A stretch of DNA of 64,000 bases from Novisyntrophococcus fermenticellae (GTDB lineage: Bacteria; Bacillota; Clostridia; Lachnospirales; Lachnospiraceae). This document shows, piece by piece, positions 17,101 through 23,824 of this stretch (positions within the stretch are counted from its first letter, which is position 1; each line of letters opens with the position of its first letter). A program made the position numbers and the translations under genes. Below the pieces are notes generated by a model that saw only the letters and a program-made list of their open reading frames with translations, ran no database searches and was not told the DNA's origin. The DNA is taken from positions 2,604,001 through 2,668,000 of the forward strand of contig NZ_CP076458.1 in assembly GCF_018866245.1 (NCBI RefSeq), given 5' to 3'.

Positions 17101-17277
17101 AAATCCATTGGACACAACAGAAAATGTTTTTTGTCCAATTCCCATCATAATGCCAAAGCCCAGGCCACCTGTAAGAGTACTTTTTAAGTTACTGGCATAG
17201 CCCATAGCGCCCTTCATGGTAGATGAAAAGTTTTTATCCACTGCCGACAATACCGCTTTTACGGAAAAATCTCCCAT
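14134..17277 (-). CDS. Tail tape measure protein
   Basis: 1047 residues. The N-terminal tape-measure domain (about 70-270) has the characteristic AIGTSDSMQKLQAAMRFSG..., GALHAQDWNQILNASPQLAGGL. A very hydrophobic, Ala/Gly/Leu-rich central region (about 430-800) contains many membrane-like helices, and the C-terminus has AAEQAVRAKAQIHSPSRLFAELG, the usual tail. It sets tail length and may form the DNA channel. Ribosome-binding site AAGGAGGGG. Position downstream of the frameshifted chaperone pair is canonical. Confidence 0.95.
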   Translation of the reverse strand: MGDFSVKAVLSAVDKNFSSTMKGAMGYASNLKSTLTGGLGFGIMMGIGQKTFSVVSNGFSSLGKEAIGTSDSMQKLQAAMRFSGDSEEEIQRIAGATGSLKTYADKTVFSLNDVMSTFGALSANGIKDADKMTEAVGNAVAVFGGGAQEFGSVGLAYSQAMAAGALHAQDWNQILNASPQLAGGLRKELIKLNPVIGEDFKGAMEDGVITADLLGQAMNNIGMTEMAQNAATSVDTFEGAMGNLEATVTGGIMSIYDAFAKAKVVNALNGMNDKIGAGFDWIANKIPAVIDTVSGVVAEASKYWDVFKTNALEVKDAFGESVSAIGGSLSELNGSFGSTESVSDFSDVMGVAADSLKKFAGFLTEHSDEIAKLITMLPKLLIAYKGFKIISAIAPFVGMFAKGILMLGGKGIGAIAGKLLGIAGAETTAGTASVTSAGQMKQAAVAFLAMGAGVALISAGFYLLAQSAISLAGAGWPAIAVMFGLVAALAALSIGMMLAMKGITASPAQLTGLTTALLALGASILMISTGFAILAQSSIALANAGAPAIAIMVGMVAAIALLTVGAALLGPALTAGAVGFVAFGAAIVLVGVGAVLAGAALAIIVALFPSLIAYGSQAAAAIAQLGAGMLAFAGGTLLAGVACAALGVGLSVVAVGLTLIGVSVLIVAAGVLALAAGAVILGTGMLLTGAALTIVAGALPTVAGGALLSAVAFSALLGIAMLLTASLLLVSAPLLVLTPAFLLATAGALAFGIAMAAGAAGCAAMALALKAVNSSMKSIASNAKSAEKSISGMKKSVSIVSDGLDALGNKAKDAVKKFTSAFSSGAGSAQAAGKQMADGVKNGAQAGLSPLSVITNNSMTGFNMALRSGGNTAISTMRNIASSIISNAGAIPGNMRGIGYNIGAGLASGMASSLGHIRSVAAQMASAAEQAVRAKAQIHSPSRLFAELGTFVGQGFADGIDSMSSTIQRASNRMVQIPDIPALAGIGSYSFGDKELRNDYEYSPVVYVRTEVTSVMDGRKVGYGAAEYVDEKNKKDAKLKDRIKGEK

Positions 17278-17278
17278 G

Positions 17279-17617
17279 CTATCTCCCCTCCTTCCTTAAC
17301 AATTTACCGATTCCTTTGAAGCGTTCTGCGGGTTTTTCGGGTTTCTTCTTTTTTACGCTTTTTAGTACGCCTTCGTAATCAAAAAACTTATTAAAATGAT
17401 TGTATACTGGCCTTGTTTTGTTTTTTCCAGCCGGCTTTTGAGCCTGTACAGCATAATTCAAAAATGCCTGCCAATGCTGATGATACTCCTGGTCGACCAT
17501 ACGCAGGTTATGCGCTTCAATCAGTAACTCGTATTCTGGTATTGTCAGCTGATCCACCTCTGCAAGGCTTTTAAATTCAAAGTACCGGAAGCAGTTGACC
17601 GCTACCTCGTGATACAT
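17279..17617 (-). CDS. Tail assembly chaperone, T-part (probably made by -1 frameshift)
   Basis: 112 residues from a local ATG that has no convincing ribosome-binding site. The same frame is open upstream without a stop for at least 75 nt, back through the A-run at 17692-17697 inside the preceding chaperone gene. A -1 slip there would fuse the two, giving the G/GT pair typical of long-tailed phages. The C-terminus is strongly basic (KSVKKKKPEKP...). The annotated start is therefore probably only the start of the visible ATG-led part. Confidence 0.75.
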   Translation of the reverse strand: MYHEVAVNCFRYFEFKSLAEVDQLTIPEYELLIEAHNLRMVDQEYHQHWQAFLNYAVQAQKPAGKNKTRPVYNHFNKFFDYEGVLKSVKKKKPEKPAERFKGIGKLLRKEGR

Positions 17618-17628
17618 CTCTTCGATGC

Positions 17629-18015
17629 TTATTGGTTCTGATTCTGCTTCTGTCTCTGCTTCTCTACCATCTCCTGAATGGACAGCACCGCTTTTTTGGT
17701 AGAGTTTGCTGTCTGTAAAAAACCCATAACTTCATCAAATACCTCATCGATATCCGTATCCACATCATCAACAAATGCGTCCAGGGCCGTCCTTGTAAGG
17801 CGTGGATTCTGTCCCTTGTTTGCTGTATCTAATACGTCAACCAACGCTTCGACATCTCCATCAATAAGCCGGAGCGTATAGAAGCGCAGGCCGACATTTT
17901 GTGTCGCACCCGGCGCCCCATCTACTGGAGCGGATACTTTTTTATTAATCTCCCGCAAGAATCCCATCCCAAAATTAAGCTGATATACCTGTCCATTTAT
18001 CGTCATTTCCTGCAT
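17629..18015 (-). CDS. Tail assembly chaperone, G-part (phage_TAC-like)
   Basis: 128 residues: an N-terminal beta hairpin (INGQVYQLNFGMGFLREINKK), then an acidic helical region (VDDVDTDIDEVFDEVMGFLQTA) and a Gln-rich tail. Typical of the chaperone that coats the tape-measure protein during tail assembly, encoded between major tail and tape-measure genes. Start at 18015 preferred because GGAGG lies 8 nt upstream, whereas the earlier ATG overlaps that site. A run of six A (17692-17697) is the likely frameshift site. Confidence 0.82.
   Translation of the reverse strand: MQEMTINGQVYQLNFGMGFLREINKKVSAPVDGAPGATQNVGLRFYTLRLIDGDVEALVDVLDTANKGQNPRLTRTALDAFVDDVDTDIDEVFDEVMGFLQTANSTKKAVLSIQEMVEKQRQKQNQNQ
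17692..17697 (-). promoter_or_regulatory. Candidate -1 ribosomal frameshift site
   Basis: Minus-strand sequence ACC AAA AAA GCG. Slipping back one base on the Lys codons enters the frame of 17279-17617, which stays open to its stop. The heptamer is CAAAAAA read as AAA AAA in frame, followed by G. This is not the classical A-AAA-AAG phase, so efficiency is uncertain. Confidence 0.6.
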
Positions 18016-18041
18016 TTGTATTTCCTCCATTATTAAATTTA

Positions 18042-18060
18042 GAGGAACCTTAGGCTCCTC
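18042..18060 (-). terminator. Hairpin after major tail protein gene
   Basis: GAGGA-CCT/AGG-TCCTC hairpin immediately after the stop codon of the major tail protein, followed by TAAATTTAAT. It probably attenuates transcription so that tail tube protein is made in excess. Confidence 0.5.
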
Positions 18061-18062
18061 CG

Positions 18063-18575
18063 TTACGGTGTGCTTGTATCTTTTTTAGTATCCTTAAAGA
18101 TCAGGTCTGCAATTGCCTGCTGATCATCGGATATAGTGGCATAGCCTTCAACTCCACTGCCTTCAATAGCAAATTCCAGTGATGCCTCTGCGTGATCCTC
18201 ACTATTGGACGTCAGTTCAAAAGATGTGGCATATCCATGATAATACGTAGCCGCAAATTTGCCCTCGTTTGTGTCCTCTCCAGGTGCGTCTAAGTTTGCC
18301 TCCCAAATTTCCAGCATCTTTCCTTCTCTTACCGCTGCCTTTATTTTGCTGATAATCTCATCGTTTTCACTGGCAAAAATCGCCGTTGTTTTAATCTCAA
18401 CTTCAGCGTCCTTAGGCACTCTGATTACACCGCTCTTTGTAGATACGGTGTCAGAATCCCTCGAAATGGATGTGCTGTTCTCTGTGGTAAATGCGATTGC
18501 AGTCGCATCACTCGTCTTTGCCTCTGACAAAAGACGATATAAATATACAATTCTTTTTCCCTGTATAACTGACAT
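18063..18575 (-). CDS. Major tail tube protein (TP901-1/phi13 family)
   Basis: 170 residues. Pattern typical of Phage_tail_2 proteins: GKRIVYLYRLLSEAKTSDATAIAFTTENS at the N-terminus in two stretches, SRDSDTVSTKSGVI, and the late GYATSFELTSNSEDHAEASLEFAIEG segment. It polymerises into the tail tube. Strong AGGAGG ribosome-binding site and a downstream hairpin fit a highly expressed structural gene. Confidence 0.87.
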   Translation of the reverse strand: MSVIQGKRIVYLYRLLSEAKTSDATAIAFTTENSTSISRDSDTVSTKSGVIRVPKDAEVEIKTTAIFASENDEIISKIKAAVREGKMLEIWEANLDAPGEDTNEGKFAATYYHGYATSFELTSNSEDHAEASLEFAIEGSGVEGYATISDDQQAIADLIFKDTKKDTSTP

Positions 18576-18586
18576 CTATTTACCTC

Positions 18587-18976
18587 CTATGTGTCAAATT
18601 CTAAATGTACCATACACCGCCAGATTGGTGGCGATACGGTTCTGTCTTGTATTACTCTGATTTTGGAATCACTAACCCTCATGGATATTTTGTACCCAAA
18701 AGCCTCTTTTAGCTGCATTGCCTGTGTGAAAAGTGAGCCTCCTGCTTGAGATACGTCTTTTCGCTTATCCTCGACATCCCAAAGATTGATATCTGCCGCA
18801 ATCCTTTCCAGAATCCCATTTTTTGTCCCTGTGAAATTGGAAAGAAAGTCCTCAAAGTCTGCAAAGGGATATCCCACCTCCGTCATGGGGCGACTCTCAT
18901 AGACTGCGCCGCCCACCAGCGGGGATACAATCTGCCATAGCTTGTCATGTATGGCCTGTTCTGCTGTCTTGTCCAT
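18587..18976 (-). CDS. Tail terminator / tail completion protein
   Basis: 129 residues, start with AGGAGG. Contains VYESRPMTEVGYPFADFEDF near residues 25-45, the pattern of gp17-like/DUF-type tail completion proteins that cap the tail tube before joining to the head. Assignment leans on position between the HK97-gp10-like gene and the major tail protein. Confidence 0.7.
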   Translation of the reverse strand: MDKTAEQAIHDKLWQIVSPLVGGAVYESRPMTEVGYPFADFEDFLSNFTGTKNGILERIAADINLWDVEDKRKDVSQAGGSLFTQAMQLKEAFGYKISMRVSDSKIRVIQDRTVSPPIWRCMVHLEFDT

Positions 18977-18985
18977 ATCCGCCTC

Positions 18986-19321
18986 CTATTTTACAAGTTT
19001 TCTCATATCAGATTTGAACTGCCTTTCTTGTTCTTCCAGGGACGGTCGAATATAGGGCTGGGCTCTTTGAAATCTTGTGCCATACTCCACATACTCCCCA
19101 TATTCCGCAGTAGCATCCACTTCTGCTGTCATGCCTCCGTCCGTAAACTCAAGTCCAATACTCCTTTTTAAGGTTCCGGTATCAACGGGGACTTTCCGCT
19201 GCGCCTTTTTATGCAGTTCAGAGCCGTTCTGCTTCACGACCTTTTTTACATCGTTCAAAGTAGCGTTCTTTTTTAGGGCCTTCTGTAACTCTTCCAGACC
19301 CTCAATCTTGATATTAGCCAT
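18986..19321 (-). CDS. HK97 gp10-family head-tail connector/tail component
   Basis: 111 residues with the family hallmark VPVDTGTLKRSI (about 45-56) and AEYGEYVEYGTRFQRAQPYIRPSLE near the C-terminus in two stretches. HK97-gp10 proteins act at the head-tail junction or tail assembly. Neighbour overlap of 8 nt with the upstream stopper gene supports coupled translation. Confidence 0.9.
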   Translation of the reverse strand: MANIKIEGLEELQKALKKNATLNDVKKVVKQNGSELHKKAQRKVPVDTGTLKRSIGLEFTDGGMTAEVDATAEYGEYVEYGTRFQRAQPYIRPSLEEQERQFKSDMRKLVK

Positions 19322-19616
19322 TCTGCATCACCACCAAACTCTGTGTATCACCAGGAAGCCTCTCTGTGTCCGCATGATAGGTTTTCCCATCTATCTCGAC
19401 AAAGTCATAGGCTGCCATATAGGCGCGCTGTAAACGCACAACAAGCCTGTTGGCTTTCACATCACCAAACACGGCCTGCTGTCGTTCTGCACCCATATGA
19501 GTTACATTGGCATATTTCTTTGTACGGATCTGTTCTCCCTGGATCCACTCTCCGGCTACCGGATCATAGTGTTTATCGGTTTCTTTTACAAAAAAGGTCG
19601 GAGTATCGTATCTCAC
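19314..19616 (-). CDS. Phage head-tail joining (stopper) protein
   Basis: 100 residues starting with GTG. Beta-rich with KYANVTHMGAERQQAVFGDVKANRLVVRLQR, here split for length, resembling gp16/stopper proteins that close the connector after packaging. It overlaps both neighbours by a few bases in the connector operon. Confidence 0.7.
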   Translation of the reverse strand: MRYDTPTFFVKETDKHYDPVAGEWIQGEQIRTKKYANVTHMGAERQQAVFGDVKANRLVVRLQRAYMAAYDFVEIDGKTYHADTERLPGDTQSLVVMQNG

Positions 19617-19942
19617 AGAAACCTCACCACCCCTCGATTATTACTCTCCTGTGTGCTAATCCATGCCTGAATAGCAGAAAGGTACGGGGCAATATCGTCC
19701 CCGTATGTGATACTCTCTCCCTCCTGGCTGTAGCTGGCCATGCCCTCATTTCCAATCCGGTTGAACCGCACGATAGCAAGCTCGGTCACGATGTATTGCA
19801 ATGGATCCGGAACAAATCCTATCCCGTCCGGAAGATAGGCAAGTATCTGCTTTTCTGCGTTTCGGATAATCAAGTTAAGTTTACCGTCCATGTCTGAGTC
19901 TGTGATGCCCAGCAGGAGCTTTACATCATCAAGTGTTGTCAC
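19613..19942 (-). CDS. Phage head-tail connector (gp6/gp15-like adaptor)
   Basis: 109 residues, helical, GTG start. The pattern LDDVKLLLGITDSDMDGKLNL at the N-terminus (in part) and ILAYLPDG, ELAIVRFNRIGNEGMASYSQEG in the middle is the classic DUF/Phage_connect_1 signature of adaptor rings that bind the portal. Confidence 0.87.
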   Translation of the reverse strand: MTTLDDVKLLLGITDSDMDGKLNLIIRNAEKQILAYLPDGIGFVPDPLQYIVTELAIVRFNRIGNEGMASYSQEGESITYGDDIAPYLSAIQAWISTQESNNRGVVRFL

Positions 19943-19960
19943 AAGGCTTCACCGCCTTTC

Positions 19961-20884
19961 TTACGGCTCTACAGTGTTATCATCCACTGTGATTACTGCA
20001 ATGGCATCCTGGTACTCTGCGAACAGCCTAAGCCCCATGATTGCGTAAGACTCAGACAGCGCACGGCTGTAGTTGCCCTCTGTGTGGAATCCGATCAGGC
20101 CGGTTTCAGAATCCGTAGTGTACGGCAGTCCTGCCTGCGCAAACTCGGAATCACCTGGATCCACATAGTAGCCGATCATGTTGTTAATCGGCGTAGCAAT
20201 TACCTGGCCTTCTGCAAGTTCGGAAGAAATAAACATAATGTCTGCGCCCAGGAAGTTTTTCACGTAATCCATGCCGAAAGCCGTCTGTACTGTGATGTTG
20301 GCAGCTCCCACGTATTTGTACAGGTCAAGTGTGTTTACCCATACCGCAACGCCTGTAGCAGTCCGATGCATCTTTTTAAACTTGTCTTTTACCTTGCCGA
20401 TTGCCATTGCGATTCCCATCTGCCAAGTAGCCTCAGTGGATGTAAGGGTACCCGTTTTGATAAAATCATAGAATCTGCCCAAGACAACATCCTGCAACTC
20501 GGTCTTGAATTCTTCGTCTGTCATAGCTACCGCCACGTCATACCCGTGTTCTGCAATTGCCTCAGCAGACACACCCTTGCGGTATTTCTCGATGGAAATG
20601 CTGTCGTAAGGTGTCTCAGTCACCGTGAACTGGGACAGCGGGATCTCATCACCTTCTGCCACGGTTCCGCTCTGCAAAGTTCCTGACGCCTTTTTTGCTT
20701 TCAGGGTTGTTCCATTCCCCTTCTTAATAAACCGGGCAATCCCCATAATGTCAGTCAGTGCCTGCAAATTTTTTGAGAAAGATGTAACAAAATCAATCTC
20801 CCTGGCTGCCACTGTAATCTGCGCTTTGCCGGTCATCCCGTCCGGCGCTGCAAATAGTTGTAAATCGAATTTCTTTGTATGCAT
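19961..20884 (-). CDS. Major capsid protein with L27-like cleavable N-terminus
   Basis: 307 residues, HK97-fold type. The first residues MHTKKFDLQLFAAPDG contain an LQLFA motif matching the leader of clostridial/staphylococcal ribosomal protein L27 that is cut by Prp protease. The remainder shows capsid features: GMTGKAQITVAAREIDFVTSF, an AEGDEIPLSQ segment and a C-terminal LRLFAEYQDAIAVITVDD. A Prp homologue is encoded two genes upstream. Ribosome-binding site AAAGGAG. Confidence 0.9.
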   Translation of the reverse strand: MHTKKFDLQLFAAPDGMTGKAQITVAAREIDFVTSFSKNLQALTDIMGIARFIKKGNGTTLKAKKASGTLQSGTVAEGDEIPLSQFTVTETPYDSISIEKYRKGVSAEAIAEHGYDVAVAMTDEEFKTELQDVVLGRFYDFIKTGTLTSTEATWQMGIAMAIGKVKDKFKKMHRTATGVAVWVNTLDLYKYVGAANITVQTAFGMDYVKNFLGADIMFISSELAEGQVIATPINNMIGYYVDPGDSEFAQAGLPYTTDSETGLIGFHTEGNYSRALSESYAIMGLRLFAEYQDAIAVITVDDNTVEP

Positions 20885-20898
20885 GTTCTTTATCTCCT

Positions 20899-21603
20899 TT
20901 ACTGGAATAAATTCATATGTTGCGTAATCATCCGCTGCCTCTCGGCACGGTCTTTGATTGCAAGTATCTGTTCTTTGGTTACTGTTCCCTTTCCACCTGT
21001 TCCGGCTTTCGGGGGATTACCCTTTAAAGCGTCTTTGACAGCGTTCTGCACTGATTCCTTAAACAGTTTCGTGAAAGAATCCACAGCCACCTTGGTCTGC
21101 TCTGCATCATCTGATACTAAATGAGACAGGAGTTCATCCGAAATGGTGATTTCCTCCTCAGAGAGCATCTTCCGAGCTGTCTTTGACATGTCAGAGAGAG
21201 CATTTGCCCGTTTCAAATCCGCAATCTCTTTTTCAAGCTTTTTGGCTTTGTACTCCGCTTTCTCTTCCTTTGTCATCTTCGCCAGCTTTTCGGCTTCGGA
21301 CAGCTTATCGTCTGCCAGCACCTGCCATTTCTCCTGTGCCTTTGTAACGGCTGTGTCTATGGCTTTCTGTACCCTGCGGTCAAATTCCGCCTGATTGCCG
21401 CCGCCTTTCAGAAAATCATCAAAGGTTACAGGCTTGCCCTCACCTCCACTTGCGCCGCCATTATCTCCTGTTCCATTTCCTGCGTCTGTTCTGGCTCCGC
21501 TGCCATTACCGTCACCGGCCCCGGCATCGTCTCCCTCTGCGAATAGCTGCAGATTAAAAGGCCACTTCGCTTCCTTCATTGCTGAATAAACTTTGTTTCG
21601 CAT
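20899..21603 (-). CDS. Capsid scaffold protein (DUF4355-like) with L27-like leader
   Basis: 234 residues. The N-terminal leader contains WPFNLQLFAEGDD, again an LQLFA cleavage motif. It is followed by a Gly/Asp/Asn-rich flexible region, a long charged coiled coil (about 75-150, KLAKMTKEEKAEYKAKKLEKE in part) and a basic C-terminus (IKDRAERQRMITQHM). Composition and position before the capsid gene fit a scaffold. Start at 21603 chosen for AAAGGA; upstream in-frame ATGs overlap the protease gene. Confidence 0.85.
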   Translation of the reverse strand: MRNKVYSAMKEAKWPFNLQLFAEGDDAGAGDGNGSGARTDAGNGTGDNGGASGGEGKPVTFDDFLKGGGNQAEFDRRVQKAIDTAVTKAQEKWQVLADDKLSEAEKLAKMTKEEKAEYKAKKLEKEIADLKRANALSDMSKTARKMLSEEEITISDELLSHLVSDDAEQTKVAVDSFTKLFKESVQNAVKDALKGNPPKAGTGGKGTVTKEQILAIKDRAERQRMITQHMNLFQ

Positions 21604-21679
21604 AATAATCCTTTCCGTGCCCACTCCATTCTTTTCGCCCAGAGCATTCACTGTAGTTTTTCGTCGTTTCGGACAAAAT

Positions 21680-21967
21680 TTATACAATCCGGACATACTC
21701 CGGATAAGCATCTATAGTCCCAGAAATACCAATGAAAAAAGAATCTACCAACAATTTTGCTTTTGCTGATAAATCCTTAATTTTTAAAATAAATACGCCC
21801 GGCGCAATTGTATAATCTGGTCTATCGCCTGTCAACCCCTCTATAGATGCGACTAAGCCCTGCGTTAATGTGGATATTGCTGCACAAACAATGTCTTGCC
21901 CTGGTGGAGCATACCCGGAGTGACCAAGCACTCTTATTTCGTCCTTAGTTACACTGACTTCAATCAT
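21680..21967 (-). CDS. Prp-family cysteine protease (phage-encoded)
   Basis: 95 residues. The catalytic His and Cys are visible in GHSGYAPPGQDIVCAAIS (His16, Cys28, 12 apart as in the family). Prp in Staphylococcus removes the N-terminal leader of ribosomal protein L27 after a NLQxFA-type motif, and phage scaffold/capsid with that motif are cut too. Here the gene precedes a scaffold and a capsid gene, both with LQLFA leaders, so the likely job is head-protein maturation. ATGA overlap with the upstream gene; AGGAGG decides the start. Confidence 0.88.
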   Translation of the reverse strand: MIEVSVTKDEIRVLGHSGYAPPGQDIVCAAISTLTQGLVASIEGLTGDRPDYTIAPGVFILKIKDLSAKAKLLVDSFFIGISGTIDAYPEYVRIV

Positions 21968-22293
21968 AAGCAACCCGCCTCCTCAAATGTCTTTTTCAGC
22001 TTTGGAAATTGTATTGCAATCCAGTCAACCATTGTTTCGTCAATTCCAATTGTCTTGTGCTCAAAATTCACAGATAGACCAGACTCTTCCATGAAAGCAT
22101 GTGTGATTTCATGCCGCATAACCGTTTTCTTATACGCTTCGAAGTCTTCAAGCTCACAGTCACTGTCTTTCTGAGCAATAACAATTTTTTTCACAGATCG
22201 GTCTATATACCCAGCATTATCCATCAGAAATTTGTCCTCTTCTGATGTTTTAAAAAATATTTCGTATTCTGTCCCTAATACATTTATTGTCAT
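21964..22293 (-). CDS. Small HExxH zinc-metallopeptidase-like protein
   Basis: 109 residues with RHEITHAFMEESG, an HExxH motif with a following Glu, near residues 60-72. Unknown substrate. Genes of this kind occur in head operons of Firmicute phages. It directly precedes the Prp protease (ATGA overlap), so two putative proteases sit together ahead of scaffold and capsid. Ribosome-binding site AGGAGGG. Confidence 0.7.
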   Translation of the reverse strand: MTINVLGTEYEIFFKTSEEDKFLMDNAGYIDRSVKKIVIAQKDSDCELEDFEAYKKTVMRHEITHAFMEESGLSVNFEHKTIGIDETMVDWIAIQFPKLKKTFEEAGCL

Positions 22294-22320
22294 GTTCCCT
22301 CCTTAAATTTGTGTACAAAA

Positions 22321-22350
22321 ATAGCACCGGCCATTATCGACTGATGCTAT
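22321..22350 (-). terminator. Intrinsic terminator after the 52-residue gene
   Basis: ATAGCA/TGCTAT stem followed on the minus strand by TTTTTG, immediately after the stop codon of 22351-22509. It separates portal/minor-head genes from the protease-capsid block. Confidence 0.6.
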
Positions 22351-22509
22351 CTATTGGTCAATTATCTCGAAATACTTCGGGGGATATAAATAATCCTCCC
22401 CGGAATCATCCACAATGCGGTACCAGCCCTTTTCAGTGGCCAGAACTTCATATACTTTGTCATGAGTTAATACCAAAAATTCAGTTTTCCCCAGATATTT
22501 AACTTTCAT
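22351..22509 (-). CDS. Small SH3-like phage protein next to toxin-like minor head protein
   Basis: 52 residues, short enough to be missed by length filters. Pattern VLTHDKVYEVLATEKGWYRIVDDSGEDYLYPP suggests a small beta-barrel; the stretch is spread over residues 13-44. It overlaps the last 11 bases of the minor head gene. The partner domain upstream looks like an Ntox50 toxin, so this could be an immunity protein or simply a conserved head accessory protein. Function unproven. Confidence 0.7.
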   Translation of the reverse strand: MKVKYLGKTEFLVLTHDKVYEVLATEKGWYRIVDDSGEDYLYPPKYFEIIDQ

Positions 22510-23824
22510 CCAACCACCTCTTTACCTTAAATTTTACTTTGCCAACAGATTCTTCCTGGAACCAATGCACTTCAGCAGGATATTCTTCTCCTGTATCTTC
22601 ACCTACTAATATGCCTTCGCCTTTAGCATGCTGCCACTTCGAAACATCACCGCCGTATTCTTCTGTAAGTCCTTCTGGGACACCGCCATGAAGTGGGTGC
22701 TTTGTTCCTTTTCCGGCAAAAACCTCTGCGTTCTGTATGTGGGTACCCGGAACAAATTCATACTCAATGCCAGTTGTCCTATCAACAACTTTATAATTTC
22801 TAGCCTTTGCTCCAACACTCCTGTGTATAATTATGTCCTTTAGTTTTATTGTATCATTTTTACCGGATTTTACAACACCTTTCGGTTGGCTTTTAATTTC
22901 CTGCGCTTCGATTTCGGCAAGTCTTGTCTCCAAGGCTTCTCGGTCAGCATGAGCTGCGGTACTGCAACGACAATGTGGATGCATGGGGCTGGCATTTGTC
23001 CCAGGCATCATCTTCTTTACATCAAATACCTTATCATCCAGAGCCTGACAGATTGGGCAGGCCGTCGGCTCCGCGATAAATACATACTTATCGTAGCCAT
23101 TACGCTCATAGGATTGCTTCTGGGCTTCCGTTTGCACCCTGGCAAGCTCTGTCTGCATAAGTCTCTCCGCATTATTTCGGCTCACTCCAAACACTTTAGA
23201 GATATGCCTTGCCAGCTCCCTGGGATTTCTCCCCTGTATCAGACCAATCTTCAGCTGACTGGACAATTCAGCTTTTAGCATGTCCTGATACATCCATATC
23301 CGGTCTGAGTATGTAGCATTCTGGAATGATGCATTTACAAGGGCCTGCGCTGCTTTTTCGTTGTTCAGAACCGACTCACCGAGAATCCCTGCCTGCCGCT
23401 TGAACTCTGCCAATGTCCGATCTGTCAGCGTAGTATCAAAATACTTCTGCAATTCGTCAAAACCGTCCACCAGCTCGAGGCCGATGTTCGATTTTAAGAG
23501 TTCCAGCCGATTAATCTTCATGGTTGCGTTGTATAATCGCATTTCCTCATTAGCTTCCTTCGTAAATGTCTTATTCTTCACATAGCGTTTGGCCTTGCGT
23601 CCGTAGGCATCGATATCAAGCTGTGAGACACGCTTCTTTGCATCAGCCAGGGTTATTCCCTCTTTCGTGGCATAACGGGCATAAAAGCCATTGATCTCTT
23701 TCTGGATATTATCCAACATGTAATCATAGGTCTCTTTGATTTTTTTATTGTACACCAGCTCGTCTTTGATATTTTTACGAAGCTGTGCTGCTTCCCGTTG
23801 GCTCCAATACGTTTTGCTGCCCAT
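22499..23824 (-). CDS. SPP1 gp7-type minor head protein fused to Ntox50-like domain
   Basis: 441 residues. About 1-300 is the Phage_Mu_F/SPP1 gp7 minor head domain, with HISKVFGVSRNNAERLMQTE and the zinc-knuckle-like ACPICQALDDKVF...HPHCRC. After a linker, about 335-441 shows the pattern of polymorphic toxin type 50: HIQNAEVFAGKGTKHPLHGG, WQHAKGEG, AEVHWFQEESVGKVKFKVKRW. Gp7 proteins are ejected or bind DNA in related phages. The fused domain is predicted (not shown) to be an RNase-type toxin. Confidence 0.85.
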   Translation of the reverse strand: MGSKTYWSQREAAQLRKNIKDELVYNKKIKETYDYMLDNIQKEINGFYARYATKEGITLADAKKRVSQLDIDAYGRKAKRYVKNKTFTKEANEEMRLYNATMKINRLELLKSNIGLELVDGFDELQKYFDTTLTDRTLAEFKRQAGILGESVLNNEKAAQALVNASFQNATYSDRIWMYQDMLKAELSSQLKIGLIQGRNPRELARHISKVFGVSRNNAERLMQTELARVQTEAQKQSYERNGYDKYVFIAEPTACPICQALDDKVFDVKKMMPGTNASPMHPHCRCSTAAHADREALETRLAEIEAQEIKSQPKGVVKSGKNDTIKLKDIIIHRSVGAKARNYKVVDRTTGIEYEFVPGTHIQNAEVFAGKGTKHPLHGGVPEGLTEEYGGDVSKWQHAKGEGILVGEDTGEEYPAEVHWFQEESVGKVKFKVKRWLDES

